Position numbers and translations under genes: made by a program. A stretch of DNA of 64,000 nt from assembly GCA_029781855.1 (NCBI GenBank), contig JAKOVX010000003.1, positions 62,001 through 126,000 on the forward strand, written 5' to 3'. Below, piece by piece: positions 8,000 through 16,952 of the stretch. Source of the stretch: Acidobacteriota bacterium. GTDB lineage: Bacteria > Acidobacteriota > Blastocatellia > Pyrinomonadales > Pyrinomonadaceae. The notes below the pieces were generated by a model. The model made no database searches and had not been told where the DNA came from. It saw only the letters and a list, made by a program, of their open reading frames with translations. The first letter of the stretch is position 1, and the number at the start of each line of letters is the position of its first letter.

Positions 8000-9928
8000 C
8001 TATTGTTTCGCCGGCGGTGCCGGCAAGGTGAAATACGCGATCGCCGGGTCGTGGTCGGAATAGCGTTCGGGCCGACGGTCGTCATTTCGATAAACCTCAG
8101 GAAAATCGGCATTCAGGCGTCCAAATCCAAATCCGGCAACGTACTTCCTGAATGCGGCGCTTACGATAATGTGATCGATCGTCTCGGCATTTCCCTCGTC
8201 ACGATAAGTATATGAATACCGCTCGGACTGGTTGATCAGATCTACCAGATCGACCATATCCGGATCTACAAGGTCAGACGACCAATTCAGCACTTCGTCC
8301 TTTCCGGCCGGCTTGCCCTTGATCGTGCCGACAACATCGAGGATGCCGTCGTTGAATTGAAACGCGTTGAAATCGCCTATCAGAGCTATGTTCTCGTTCG
8401 GATCGGCCTTTTGGCGTTCTTGAACGAATTTTGCGAGGAACTCAGCCTGTAGCTTTTTCTTTAAGCGGACGCCTTCCATTCGCTTCGGGTCGTCGTAACC
8501 GAGGAGAGACTTTAAATGGTTGACGACGACGGTGAACTCGAACGGTTTATCACTGGCCGGATCGATGACCGAAGCTCTCAGCATCAGCGGCGGCCGGTCG
8601 TTGAGCGACATCTCCTCCGATAGGCTCGGATTTTCGAATTTTTCCGACTTTCCGAACTGTTTCGTTTCGATGACCTTAATTCGCGACGTCTTTACGATAA
8701 ATCCTACGTCGATACCTCGGGCGTCGTTGCCGTCGATCAAAAATGCCTGGTATTGTGGGTCTGGCTTGCCGGCGGCTTTGGTGTCGGCGTTTAGCCTGTC
8801 AGCAAGGCGTTTCAATACCGCCAGATTCTCCACCTCGACGGTTCCGATGACGTCGGGCGACTTCATAACGTCGCGGATCGCCATCGATATCTTCTTTAGC
8901 CGCTTGTTCAGGGCTTCGGTCGAGACCACCTCTTCCTTGATCCCGGGATCATCCTGATCATCAAAGAAATTTTCAAGGTTCATCCCGGCGATCGAAAATT
9001 GGCGATCAGTCGGCGTCGGCATTGCCACGCGCGAACTGTAACTAACGACCGACGGCTTCATTGTTGGGTCAACGAGTATGGTGTAGGTGTGATACGAATA
9101 ATGAAGAACGCCGGAAACATTCTTGAGCTGGGTGAGGGCGGGCACGTCGATCGGGGACGAGTCGAGCTGCGCCGTCGATTCGACCCGAAGCCGTTCCGGG
9201 TTGCCGTCAAAAAGCGCCATTTTCGGATAGGATTTCGCGAACTCTCCCTTCTCCTTATCGCCCATGAAAACGTAATCGAAAACGTCGAAACCGACCTCGC
9301 GAAACGGCCGCGGCATTCCCTTCACGACGCCATAAAATGTACCACTGGAGGTCGCGATATCCGTTTTTCCGTCGACACGGCCGCCGGTCGGCGAGACGAC
9401 GGTCATTTCGGGTACGAGGACGCGCATCCCTTCGTATTTTTCGAGCTGGTCGATCTTATTAGATTTGAAATCTTCAACGGTCAGGATCACTGGTTTCGGC
9501 AGATCGTTGGCTTTTGACACGATCTGAATTGCGTCGGTACCCTGGCGGAATGTGATCTCGGTGATCGGCAGAGTATTCTGTTCGGACCTGGGTCGAAACT
9601 CCGTCACGGAGCCCGAAACTGTGACCAGATTTCCGATCGCTGCTTCCTCCGTGGGCTCAGTCTTAGTGTAGACAAACAACCCCTCAGATGTGTTGGGGTC
9701 CTTATCGATGTCCTTGTCGGCCGTCTGAATAAAGAAACCGGATCTCGTTCGGGCCGTTACCACGCCGGTTGTTTTGACACTCTGGCCGACCAGCGGCGAC
9801 ACGTTTTTGTCGCCCTGGATCGCCGAAATCGGAACTTCCTTCTGCCCGAATACAAATAGGGCACCGGTCAGGACGACAGCGGTGCTTATTAGGACCCTAA
9901 TTCCGAAAATTCTAACTGCTTTGAACAT
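8000..9928 (-). CDS. Secreted endonuclease/exonuclease/phosphatase-family nuclease
   Basis: 642 residues. Signal peptide about 1-29 (ending VFGQ), an OB-like/lamin-type N-terminal region (about 45-330), then an EEP (DNase I-like) catalytic domain. Catalytic motifs in order: NLENFF (about 310), VEVEN, NHLKS (about 471), IGDFNAF (about 518), TIDHI, YSDHDPA (about 624). The arrangement is that of ExeM/NucH-type extracellular DNases. The open frame runs 39 codons further into the upstream gene, but ATG 9928 overlaps that gene's stop as TAATG, so translational coupling sets the start. With the next gene it makes a two-nuclease secreted unit. Confidence 0.88.
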   Translation of the reverse strand: MFKAVRIFGIRVLISTAVVLTGALFVFGQKEVPISAIQGDKNVSPLVGQSVKTTGVVTARTRSGFFIQTADKDIDKDPNTSEGLFVYTKTEPTEEAAIGNLVTVSGSVTEFRPRSEQNTLPITEITFRQGTDAIQIVSKANDLPKPVILTVEDFKSNKIDQLEKYEGMRVLVPEMTVVSPTGGRVDGKTDIATSSGTFYGVVKGMPRPFREVGFDVFDYVFMGDKEKGEFAKSYPKMALFDGNPERLRVESTAQLDSSPIDVPALTQLKNVSGVLHYSYHTYTILVDPTMKPSVVSYSSRVAMPTPTDRQFSIAGMNLENFFDDQDDPGIKEEVVSTEALNKRLKKISMAIRDVMKSPDVIGTVEVENLAVLKRLADRLNADTKAAGKPDPQYQAFLIDGNDARGIDVGFIVKTSRIKVIETKQFGKSEKFENPSLSEEMSLNDRPPLMLRASVIDPASDKPFEFTVVVNHLKSLLGYDDPKRMEGVRLKKKLQAEFLAKFVQERQKADPNENIALIGDFNAFQFNDGILDVVGTIKGKPAGKDEVLNWSSDLVDPDMVDLVDLINQSERYSYTYRDEGNAETIDHIIVSAAFRKYVAGFGFGRLNADFPEVYRNDDRRPERYSDHDPAIAYFTLPAPPAKQ

Positions 9929-11646
9929 TACTGCTGGTCGTGTCTGCGTTCGATGATCGCCTGCGTATTTATTGGTATTGCCGAGAAGAAATTGTAACCG
10001 GTCAAGTTCTCGACGGCGTCGACCGTGACGCGGAACGTACGCCATGGCTCATTGATGTTGAGCGGAGGCTGATTCGGCACGATGATCCCGAATGCCCGCG
10101 TGGCACGCGAAACCCGCGAGAGGTCGTTAGAACCGTTCGGTAAAATCAAAACTACTTTCCAGGTCACCGCGGGCACGACCACCTGGCCGTTGGCGATCGT
10201 TCCGACATTCCCGCTTGGGCCGTCAATGATATATATCTCATTTCCTGAGGCGGCGAGCGTTCGGCAATATGTCTCAAATTCCTCCCACGGTCCTTGATTG
10301 TTGGCGGCAAGCTGCGGAACGAAATTGGTCATCAAGAACGTCGCGGAATTATCGGGGATTGAACGCGTGCGATCACCCGACGGACACATATGGCCGCGAT
10401 CGTAGCCGGAGCCTGAATAGTCAGTATCGGTCACCTGATACCAACCGGCCGGCAACGAGGTGTCGGGGCGGTAGTCATTCTGCCGAGGGGCACCGCCGAT
10501 CCACGAACTGTCGAGCCGCCAGGCGACCCAATTGGGCTCACCCTTGCTGCGGTTGTACGAGATCGTGTACTGCGGCTTTTGCATCAGGTAATTGTTCTCA
10601 TTCGCAATATCGCCGGTCGCGTTGCTGGGATTGCCGAAGATCAGCGGGTCTTCGTCCGGCAGCGGAACACTGATATTTAGATTTTGATTGAGATTTACAG
10701 TCCGAGCTTCGGCGTCAGACGCGACCGCCGTAACGGCGTGAATACCGCCACTCGTTCCCAATGGGATCGGAGCAAAGTAGGAGAAGACATTGTCACCGGC
10801 GGTTGCGTCGCCGTTCGTGCCGTCGTCAAAAAACGTCTGCGTAGCCGAGCCGCCTATGTCGGTAAGGTTACCAACTACGGTAATACCCGTGCTCGGAGGC
10901 GTTGTCGCCGGTATCACGGTGACCGTTATCAGCGTCGAACTTCCCGGTGAGACCGTCGCCGGATTGGCAGCGATAGCAGCGAACAATGTCGTGCCGCCGC
11001 CACCGCAGACGATCGGTGCTGTCGAAGTGTTTCTAGCGTTCGACGGATTAGTATTTGAAAAGTCAGCAGAGTTGTTGTCGGTGTCCTGACAGCCATTGAG
11101 CAGGCGCGACTGGCTAGTGTTGATCGGCGGTGCGGTCGTCCGCGTGCCTTCAAAAAAGATGTTGCTCGCCCCACCCCAACCGACGGCGTCAATGATGGTG
11201 CCGGTATTCTGGGCACCGTTCCTGATCGCGAGGCCACCCGCAGTCGCACTCATCGAGCATGAACAGGTCGACGGGTTGTAGGTAATGTCTGCATTGCCCG
11301 CACCGACGAAATTTGTCGAAGCGATCAGGTAATACTGGCCCGGCTGTACGATCGTTGTGGTCGTCCACGCGGCAAACGGTCCAACATCGTTGGTGCCGGC
11401 AGACGAGCGATAGACAACGCGGTAACCATTTAGGTCGACAGGGGCGGAACCGATGTTATGGAGTTCGACAAATTCGTCGTCCGCGACCGTTCCACCAGCC
11501 TGAAATTGGCTGATGACAATATTGGGCGAAACAAGGTCCGGACTTGATGCCGAACTCTCCTTTTGCGCAAGTACATCGAATTTTACAACGCCAAATACGG
11601 TGATAACCGCAAGTACAGCAACGGTCAATAAAAGGTACTTCTTCAT
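9928..11646 (-). CDS. Secreted DNA/RNA non-specific endonuclease with lamin-tail domain
   Basis: 572 residues. An N-terminal signal or anchor helix (about 4-22) is followed by a lamin-tail domain (about 40-170, ISQFQAGGTVADDEFVELHN). A bacterial Ig-like/CARDB-like spacer (about 215-330) precedes the beta-beta-alpha-metal nuclease domain (about 335-565). The active-site DRGHM is at residues 416-420, with His419 as general base, and NFVPQLAANNQGPWEEFE contributes the Mg-binding Asn. The enzyme should cut DNA and RNA outside the cell or in the periplasm. Its stop overlaps the start of the EEP nuclease gene, so the two are made together. There is no sign of an immunity protein, so it is not a toxin of the colicin kind. 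Confidence 0.9.
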   Translation of the reverse strand: MKKYLLLTVAVLAVITVFGVVKFDVLAQKESSASSPDLVSPNIVISQFQAGGTVADDEFVELHNIGSAPVDLNGYRVVYRSSAGTNDVGPFAAWTTTTIVQPGQYYLIASTNFVGAGNADITYNPSTCSCSMSATAGGLAIRNGAQNTGTIIDAVGWGGASNIFFEGTRTTAPPINTSQSRLLNGCQDTDNNSADFSNTNPSNARNTSTAPIVCGGGGTTLFAAIAANPATVSPGSSTLITVTVIPATTPPSTGITVVGNLTDIGGSATQTFFDDGTNGDATAGDNVFSYFAPIPLGTSGGIHAVTAVASDAEARTVNLNQNLNISVPLPDEDPLIFGNPSNATGDIANENNYLMQKPQYTISYNRSKGEPNWVAWRLDSSWIGGAPRQNDYRPDTSLPAGWYQVTDTDYSGSGYDRGHMCPSGDRTRSIPDNSATFLMTNFVPQLAANNQGPWEEFETYCRTLAASGNEIYIIDGPSGNVGTIANGQVVVPAVTWKVVLILPNGSNDLSRVSRATRAFGIIVPNQPPLNINEPWRTFRVTVDAVENLTGYNFFSAIPINTQAIIERRHDQQ

Positions 11647-11793
11647 TTAATACAATTCCTAAAACAAACTTTCGAGGGGAGCGATCAAACGGGCAATCTA
11701 TATACTTAGCACAAATGACCGCTAATCCGAATCCCGAATAGGGGTTCGAGATCAAAATCTTCAGTGCCGATCAGGCGTCGCGAACTTGAGGGT

Positions 11794-13152
11794 CTACCTG
11801 CCGGGTCGCGGATAGACAACCGGACTGCGGTTACCGTCCTTATCTATCGCCCGGACGCCGAAGAAATAGTTGTCTTTCGACATTTCGGCCAGCGTATAGC
11901 TCGTCACATTTCCGATGAATTTTGAGTTGGTCCAGTACGGCGAGGTCGTGTCCCGCCATACGATCTCGTATCCGGCGAGGTCTGCATCCTTATTGGCGTC
12001 CCATTTGAGGTCCGTGTCATTGGTCAAACGGGTCGTTACGATGACAACATTCCTCGGCTTAGCGGGTGCGAGGGCGAGGCTGGCGAGGGCGGCCAAGTTT
12101 ACACGTGTGGCGTTGGCGACATACTCGAAGTCAACAAATTCCGGCAGATCGCCGTACTGCTTGCCGTCGACCATCTTGACGCTTTGATGCTGATGAGTGT
12201 AATCCTCGTGCGGTTCCGTGAATCGAACGGCAGCAAACCCGTTCTCGAGGAACGGAATATGGTCGCCGCCACGGCCGTAACGGTCCCGTCGATACACAAG
12301 GGTGACCTGAAATTTCGGTAAATACAGGGCTGCCGTTTCCTTGATATAACGGCCAAGCTGTCTCGACGCCGAATCGTTCTCGCCGCCTACGCTGCGGCGA
12401 ACGTTGGCTTCGGCCGGCGTCTCGTTCGACGGAACACCCTCGGCAAAGACACGAACGGTCTGACGGTCCGGGGCGTTCTTGTAACTCGTGACGCCGCCGA
12501 TGATGTCGTTCGTGAACATCGCCTCGATATTCATCTTGGTTTCGACGGCCTTTTTGGCGAAATAGGTCGCTCCGAGCAAGCCCTGCTCCTCGCCGGGCAC
12601 GGTCATAAAGATGATGGTCGCGTCGAATTTCTGTTTCGACATAACGCGGGCGAGCTCGAGTGAGGCAGCCGTTCCGGAAGCGTCGTCGTTCGCACCGGGT
12701 GCATCGCAAGTCGCGTCCGTCGCGTCCTGATTACACATCGAATCGTAGTGTCCCGATACCACGTAAACCCGGTCCGGGTCGGTCGTGCCTTTCAAAATGG
12801 CGTAAACGTTTGTGAGGGTTGTCGGCTGCGGGATACGGTTAGCCTTCGGCTGGACGAATGACTGCTTCTGAACGTCAAGACAGCCACCGCAATCCTTACT
12901 TATTTTCTGAAACTCGCCGTAGATCCAATCGCGAGCGGCACCGATGCCGCGAGCCGGGTCATCCTGTGACGAGAGCGTGTTGCGGGTCCCAAAGGAGACG
13001 AGCTTGCGGATGGTCGTCTCGATGTTCCTGGCCGAAACTTCCTTGACCATCTTGGCGATCTCGGGATTCGGTTTAACTGGTTTGGATTGGGCGAAAATAA
13101 ATGAGGAACTGACGATGACGATAATTAGCGCGACGACAAAACGAAATTTCAT
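11794..13152 (-). CDS. Secreted M28-family zinc aminopeptidase with C-terminal Fn3-like domain
   Basis: 452 residues. Signal peptide about 1-22 (ending FIFAQ). The M28 peptidase domain has a full two-zinc site: His in SGHYDS, Asp in GANDDASGTAA, catalytic Glu pair in PGEEQGL, Asp in TNDIIGG and the late His in TEPHEDYTHQHQ. A C-terminal region of about 90 residues (PRNVVIVTTRLTNDTDLKWD ... YFFGVRAIDKDGNRS) looks like a fibronectin type III module. The frame extends 16 codons upstream, but ATG 13152 begins the signal peptide. Its place between an anti-sigma gene and two nucleases suggests a shared role in polymer degradation. Confidence 0.9.
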   Translation of the reverse strand: MKFRFVVALIIVIVSSSFIFAQSKPVKPNPEIAKMVKEVSARNIETTIRKLVSFGTRNTLSSQDDPARGIGAARDWIYGEFQKISKDCGGCLDVQKQSFVQPKANRIPQPTTLTNVYAILKGTTDPDRVYVVSGHYDSMCNQDATDATCDAPGANDDASGTAASLELARVMSKQKFDATIIFMTVPGEEQGLLGATYFAKKAVETKMNIEAMFTNDIIGGVTSYKNAPDRQTVRVFAEGVPSNETPAEANVRRSVGGENDSASRQLGRYIKETAALYLPKFQVTLVYRRDRYGRGGDHIPFLENGFAAVRFTEPHEDYTHQHQSVKMVDGKQYGDLPEFVDFEYVANATRVNLAALASLALAPAKPRNVVIVTTRLTNDTDLKWDANKDADLAGYEIVWRDTTSPYWTNSKFIGNVTSYTLAEMSKDNYFFGVRAIDKDGNRSPVVYPRPGR

Positions 13153-13209
13153 AAGTAAATCCGTCGACTTGCAGCCTGTAACCAGTACTTTGCAGGTCAA
13201 ATTGGTGAT

Positions 13210-14361
13210 TTACTGAATACGATACGCCTTTTCTTTCCATACGACAACGACCGTTCCGCCGATGGTGTCGGCGATCGACCGTATGCCGGAATCGAGCTTT
13301 TTGTAGTCGTCGGTCCCGCGTTTGTAGTTACGCGTTGGTTGGCCGTGGTAGGCATCGTCGTACCAGACGCCGTTTCGCTGAGTAAACGACCTGCCGCCCG
13401 CCTGTTTTCGGGCGGTATTCTCAAATGTCCCCATTGCAGCGACGTTCGACTGTTGCTGCACTTGGGTGTTCATAGGGCCGGCAGCTCGTTTTGCCGCAAC
13501 TTTCGGTGCTTCATCACGCTCTGCTTTCTTTTCTTCCGTCTTTGCCAACCCATCGTCGACGTCCTTTAGTTTGTACTCGTTGGCTTTGTCGTCACGGGCC
13601 GCCAACGTCTCGCCGGAAACGACAGGCGCGGGCGGCGCTGCCGCGGCTGGCCTACCCGCTCCGCTCGTGTCCACAGCGTCGAGTTTCGATTCCTTTTCAT
13701 TTCGGCCGTTCAGAGGGAGGTCGCTGACTGACCTCGAGGTCGCACTGACCGCGGAATTCGACGCCGTGTTCGTGGCGTTTGACGAGGAAGATGTGCCGGG
13801 CGACTGAGGCGTTGCATTGGCAGTGGTATTCGCGGCGGGGGCCGAAGCATTCGCCATTCCCGTATCCTGTCGTTCGGAAGCGAATGGTTCGCTGAGGGCG
13901 CTTGGCCCGCCGGCCGGTCGCTGTTCCTGGTCGGTGACCTTTGCGACGTCTAACGATTTTCCGCTCCGTTCAATCAAAAGAAATCCGAGAATCCCTGAAA
14001 ATGCGAGAACAAGCGCTCCCATCGCAAGAGCGAGATTCGGCACGCGGAATATCCGTTCGTACCACGGCGCGGCTGCGGCGGCTATTGGAGCCGGTGAAAC
14101 GGCAGAAGCGGCCGCCTGGTCCGCTTCGGCATTCATCAGGATCGTCTGTGAGAGCATTCGGCGGCAACTGTCGCAGTCGGCGAAGTGCTCGATGTAGAGC
14201 CGTTTCGAACTCTCGGGGATCGCGTTCTCAGCAAAGGCCGCGATCACGTCGGCGTCGAGGTGCTTCTTCGGCTCCGTCGGGTCATCGCCGACGAGCACAC
14301 CCCGATCGTCCCGCGCCTTCCGCAGTAAAACGTCGATCTCTTTGTCGAATTCAAGTTCCAT
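13210..14361 (-). CDS. Zinc-binding anti-sigma factor with periplasmic low-complexity tail
   Basis: 383 residues. The cytoplasmic N-terminus carries the zinc anti-sigma (zf-HC2) pattern: His34, then His59-x3-Cys63-x2-Cys66 (HFADCDSC). One membrane helix spans about 109-130. The rest is an Ala/Ser/Asn/Thr-rich linker (about 150-250), a charged region and a C-terminal motif region (GVWYDDAYHGQPTRNYKRGTDDYKKLD). Residues 215-221 read LPLNGRN, a motif typical of acidobacterial TonB-dependent receptors. Encoded right after the sigma factor on the same strand, with a repeat element between; it presumably restrains that sigma factor at the membrane. Confidence 0.8.
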   Translation of the reverse strand: MELEFDKEIDVLLRKARDDRGVLVGDDPTEPKKHLDADVIAAFAENAIPESSKRLYIEHFADCDSCRRMLSQTILMNAEADQAAASAVSPAPIAAAAAPWYERIFRVPNLALAMGALVLAFSGILGFLLIERSGKSLDVAKVTDQEQRPAGGPSALSEPFASERQDTGMANASAPAANTTANATPQSPGTSSSSNATNTASNSAVSATSRSVSDLPLNGRNEKESKLDAVDTSGAGRPAAAAPPAPVVSGETLAARDDKANEYKLKDVDDGLAKTEEKKAERDEAPKVAAKRAAGPMNTQVQQQSNVAAMGTFENTARKQAGGRSFTQRNGVWYDDAYHGQPTRNYKRGTDDYKKLDSGIRSIADTIGGTVVVVWKEKAYRIQ

Positions 14362-14370
14362 CTAAAATAT

Positions 14371-14484
14371 TCACCACAGAGACTCAGAGGACACAGAGAA
14401 CAATTTCGATAACGAATCGATCATGACGTTCTTTTCGATCATCTCGTTCATTCCTGTCAAAAACCTCCTGCGCCTCCGTGGCGA
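14371..14484. repeat. Imperfect inverted-repeat element between sigma and anti-sigma genes
   Basis: The left arm (14371-14392, TCACCACAGAGACTCAGAGG...) and the reverse complement of the right arm (14463-14484) agree at 14 of 22 positions; nearly all differences are transitions. About 70 bases lie between the arms. CACCACAGAG...GGACACAGAG sequences are a dispersed intergenic element in many bacterial genomes. A shortened copy of the left arm lies at 55931-55951 in this window. It is non-coding and may fold in the sigma/anti-sigma transcript. Confidence 0.6.
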
Positions 14485-14500
14485 GGTTTTCGTAACCCAA

Positions 14501-15463
14501 CTAAAGAACGCCTCGCGTCCACAAATCTTGCACCAGGATCAAAACAAGAAGTGCCGCGAACATCGTTTCGAAGTTGATGCCGAGCCTGGCGGCGGTCTCG
14601 CTCAGATGGCGTTTGACCTCGCCGTCGGTCCAACCGTGATGTTCACGCAATGCTCTTTCGACACCCTTACGGATCTCGGTCTGGACACGGACTAGTTTTC
14701 GGCTAGCCGTTGCTTCGTGGTAGCCGAACGTCGCGGCGATGTCTTTTAATTTCAGATCGTCGAAATAATACATCTTCAGGATTAACCGGTCCTCGGCGTC
14801 GAGAGCCGCGACCGAAGCCTTGAGTGCGGCGGTAACGTCATCGGCAGTGCGTTTGTCGCTGAGCAGCGATTCCGGATCGTCGCTGTGCGACACGAGACCG
14901 TTATTGGACTGAAGCGACGCCTCGTTCGCGAGGTTCTCAAACTCGCGGTCCTCCTCGATCTGGACGAACTTAGATTGCTTGCGAAACTGGTCGACCGCGA
15001 GCTGCGAAACCACCGCCCGCAGCCACCCGGCAAGCGAACCGCGGCCCGAATAATACGCGAGCTTGCTCTTTTTGTTGCCGTCGCCGTCCACCCGCAGGCC
15101 ATAGAGTTCGGCCCAGATTGAGCTCGCGAGGTCCTCGGCATCCTCGCTGTTGGACGAGATCTTGCGAGCGGCCGACTTAACGGTCGAGTCGAAATTGGCG
15201 ACTAGGTCCTCCCAGGCCCGTTCGTCGCCGCGTTCGCATGCGATGATCAGGCAGATGTCGTCGGCACGGATCTCGTGGACAAACTCTTCGATCTCGGTAT
15301 GAGCCGCGTTCGGATTGTCTCGCAGAAGGTACTTTTCGACCGCTGCGGCGACGCGCCCGGCGATATCCGCACCCGTCAGCCCGCGTGCATTCTCAGCGCG
15401 CGAGATCAGATGCTCTATCGCTTCTTCGACCGTATTTTTGTGCTTTTCGGCGATCGGGCTCAT
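14501..15463 (-). CDS. RNA polymerase sigma factor, sigma-70 family (ECF-like)
   Basis: 320 residues, longer than usual for an ECF factor. An N-terminal extension of about 75 residues precedes region 2 (about 78-165: CERGDERAWEDLVANFDSTVKSAARKI ... SLAGWLRAVVSQLAVDQFRK). A linker follows, then region 4 (about 215-275: ALDAEDRLILKMYYFDDLKLKDIAATFG, YHEATASRKL as recognition helix). The C-terminus adds about 45 residues ending in a hydrophobic stretch (MFAALLVLILVQDLW). The following gene encodes a zinc anti-sigma factor, its likely partner. Targets are unknown; the secreted peptidase and nucleases downstream are candidates. Confidence 0.85.
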   Translation of the reverse strand: MSPIAEKHKNTVEEAIEHLISRAENARGLTGADIAGRVAAAVEKYLLRDNPNAAHTEIEEFVHEIRADDICLIIACERGDERAWEDLVANFDSTVKSAARKISSNSEDAEDLASSIWAELYGLRVDGDGNKKSKLAYYSGRGSLAGWLRAVVSQLAVDQFRKQSKFVQIEEDREFENLANEASLQSNNGLVSHSDDPESLLSDKRTADDVTAALKASVAALDAEDRLILKMYYFDDLKLKDIAATFGYHEATASRKLVRVQTEIRKGVERALREHHGWTDGEVKRHLSETAARLGINFETMFAALLVLILVQDLWTRGVL

Positions 15464-15528
15464 TCAAAAACGTGTCACGATTTTAACACTGTTTCGATTA
15501 AAGCTGGAACATCTTGGGTTGTTCAGCC

Positions 15529-16542
15529 TTATTTCAAGTGCTTTCGCAAAAACGACACGATCTTATACCCGTCGTAGTAGACCCACGGTTTTTGGCCGAG
15601 GGTGTAATGGCCGCAGGGGATGACGGCTTTGCTGTGCTTGACCTTGTGACGGCGCAGGGCGTTGATGACGTCGCGTGAGAGGTCTATCGGAAAGCTGAGG
15701 TCGTAGAGCGTGTAGATGTATCGCTGCGGCCTGGGCGGCAGCTTGGCTAGGCGGTCGATATATGCCATTGGCGAGATCGGCAGCCAGTATTCGCGAAGCT
15801 CGTCGAGGGTGAGATTGTTGCCGAGCCCTTCCTTGACGGCATAGGTCGAAAGGCCGTGCCAGACGACGTCGGCAGGATAACCGGACACGTGGTTAAAGAC
15901 AGCCGTATCAATGTCCATGTCGTGCGTAAAGGCGAAAAAGCCAACGCACGAGCCGATGCTGGTTCCGACGATGCCGATCTTTTCGTATCCCTGCTGCTTT
16001 AACCATCGGACCGCCGAACGGGCGTCAACCACTGATTGCTGCAGGCCCTGAAGCGTCCGGCCGACATTGGGCGCGACCAGATAATCGGCACGCTCGAGCT
16101 CCGGCGGCATACGCTCCTCGTGAAACGGCAGCGTCATTCGCAGTGCCGTGATGCCGACCTTGTTGAATATTTTGCACAGGTCCCAATACGTCCCTGCTTT
16201 CGCGTTCCAGTGAGGCAGGACGACGACCGCGGACTTGCGGTTATTTTCGTGCGGGAAATACTTAGCGTAGACCGTATTATTCTCCGGCGATGTCGTCTCG
16301 ATGCCGCTTGTCCAGGTCAGCAGGTCGCCATCGAGCCGGAAATCCTGCACATCCGGTGAGAAAAAGAATTCGTCGCTGTGTTCGACCGTGTACTTCGAAA
16401 ATTCGCTGAAGATCTTGCGCGGGTCATCACCGTTCTGCTCGACGCCGATGAATTCGGTGCCCCAGTCGAACGGATGCACCACGCGGTTGTCCTCAAGGAA
16501 CGCGTGGTGCCTTTCGCGGCCGTGCATGTATCGTTTGAGCAT
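15529..16542 (-). CDS. Alpha/beta hydrolase, ABHD18-like
   Basis: 337 residues, apparently cytosolic (no signal peptide). Nucleophile elbow GTSIGS with Ser195; oxyanion-side motif VVVLPHWNAKAG; candidate acid and base in the C-terminal part (SFPIDLSRDV, and His in IPCGHYTLGQKPW). It resembles the uncharacterised alpha/beta hydrolase group related to eukaryotic ABHD18; the substrate is unknown. ATG 16542 gives a full N-terminus, and a second in-frame Met 15 bases on is possible. It stands alone between the sigma gene and a small zinc-ribbon gene. Confidence 0.78.
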   Translation of the reverse strand: MLKRYMHGRERHHAFLEDNRVVHPFDWGTEFIGVEQNGDDPRKIFSEFSKYTVEHSDEFFFSPDVQDFRLDGDLLTWTSGIETTSPENNTVYAKYFPHENNRKSAVVVLPHWNAKAGTYWDLCKIFNKVGITALRMTLPFHEERMPPELERADYLVAPNVGRTLQGLQQSVVDARSAVRWLKQQGYEKIGIVGTSIGSCVGFFAFTHDMDIDTAVFNHVSGYPADVVWHGLSTYAVKEGLGNNLTLDELREYWLPISPMAYIDRLAKLPPRPQRYIYTLYDLSFPIDLSRDVINALRRHKVKHSKAVIPCGHYTLGQKPWVYYDGYKIVSFLRKHLK

Positions 16543-16701
16543 ATCTATCCGTTACCTGATCAATATTAATCATACCGTATCCGGCTGGATTTGCCTCGAT
16601 GCCGCTCCCACCGACCCCACGCAAAAATGAGATGTCGGATCCGTCTAACCACTGACAGCCCATACTTGGGCGAAGGACGCCTCCAGAGGAGGAAACAACG
16701 A

Positions 16702-16935
16702 ATGGAATATTACGTACCAATGGTGATGATAGGCATTCTGGCCGCGTGGATGCTATCAGCTCGATACCAAAGCAGGGTGAACGCTAACGGCGGATGTCCG
16801 AATTGCCATACGCCGGTACCGCTTACGCGAAAACCGACATCTGCCCGACAAGCGGTTTGGGGTGGTTGGACGTGCACGAATTGCGGTACGGAAATGGATT
16901 CCCGTGGAAATGAGATCGAGGGCCGTACAGCCTGA
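16702..16935 (+). CDS. Small membrane-anchored zinc-ribbon protein
   Basis: 77 residues. An N-terminal membrane helix (about 3-18, YYVPMVMIGILAAWML) is followed by two CxxC knuckles (CPNC and CTNC) separated by about 26 residues, a zinc-ribbon layout like that of zinc_ribbon_2 proteins. The longest frame begins at 16591, but ATG 16702 has a near-perfect AGAGGAGG ribosome site seven to eight bases upstream. Function unknown. It converges on bshA with a 17-base gap. Confidence 0.75.
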   Translation: MEYYVPMVMIGILAAWMLSARYQSRVNANGGCPNCHTPVPLTRKPTSARQAVWGGWTCTNCGTEMDSRGNEIEGRTA

Positions 16936-16952
16936 TGATGCTCTGGCAGGAT

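Noticed and set aside
9928-11646. Polymorphic or colicin-like toxin
   Set aside because: It has a signal sequence and lamin-tail domain but no immunity gene or toxin-delivery domain; it fits a secreted scavenging nuclease.
12131-12709. 192-residue minus-strand frame inside the M28 gene
   Set aside because: Arg-rich composition typical of a shifted frame; the zinc site of M28 lies in the other frame.
13466-13807. Plus-strand frame opposite the anti-sigma tail
   Set aside because: A by-product of the low-complexity Ala/Ser-rich coding region on the minus strand.
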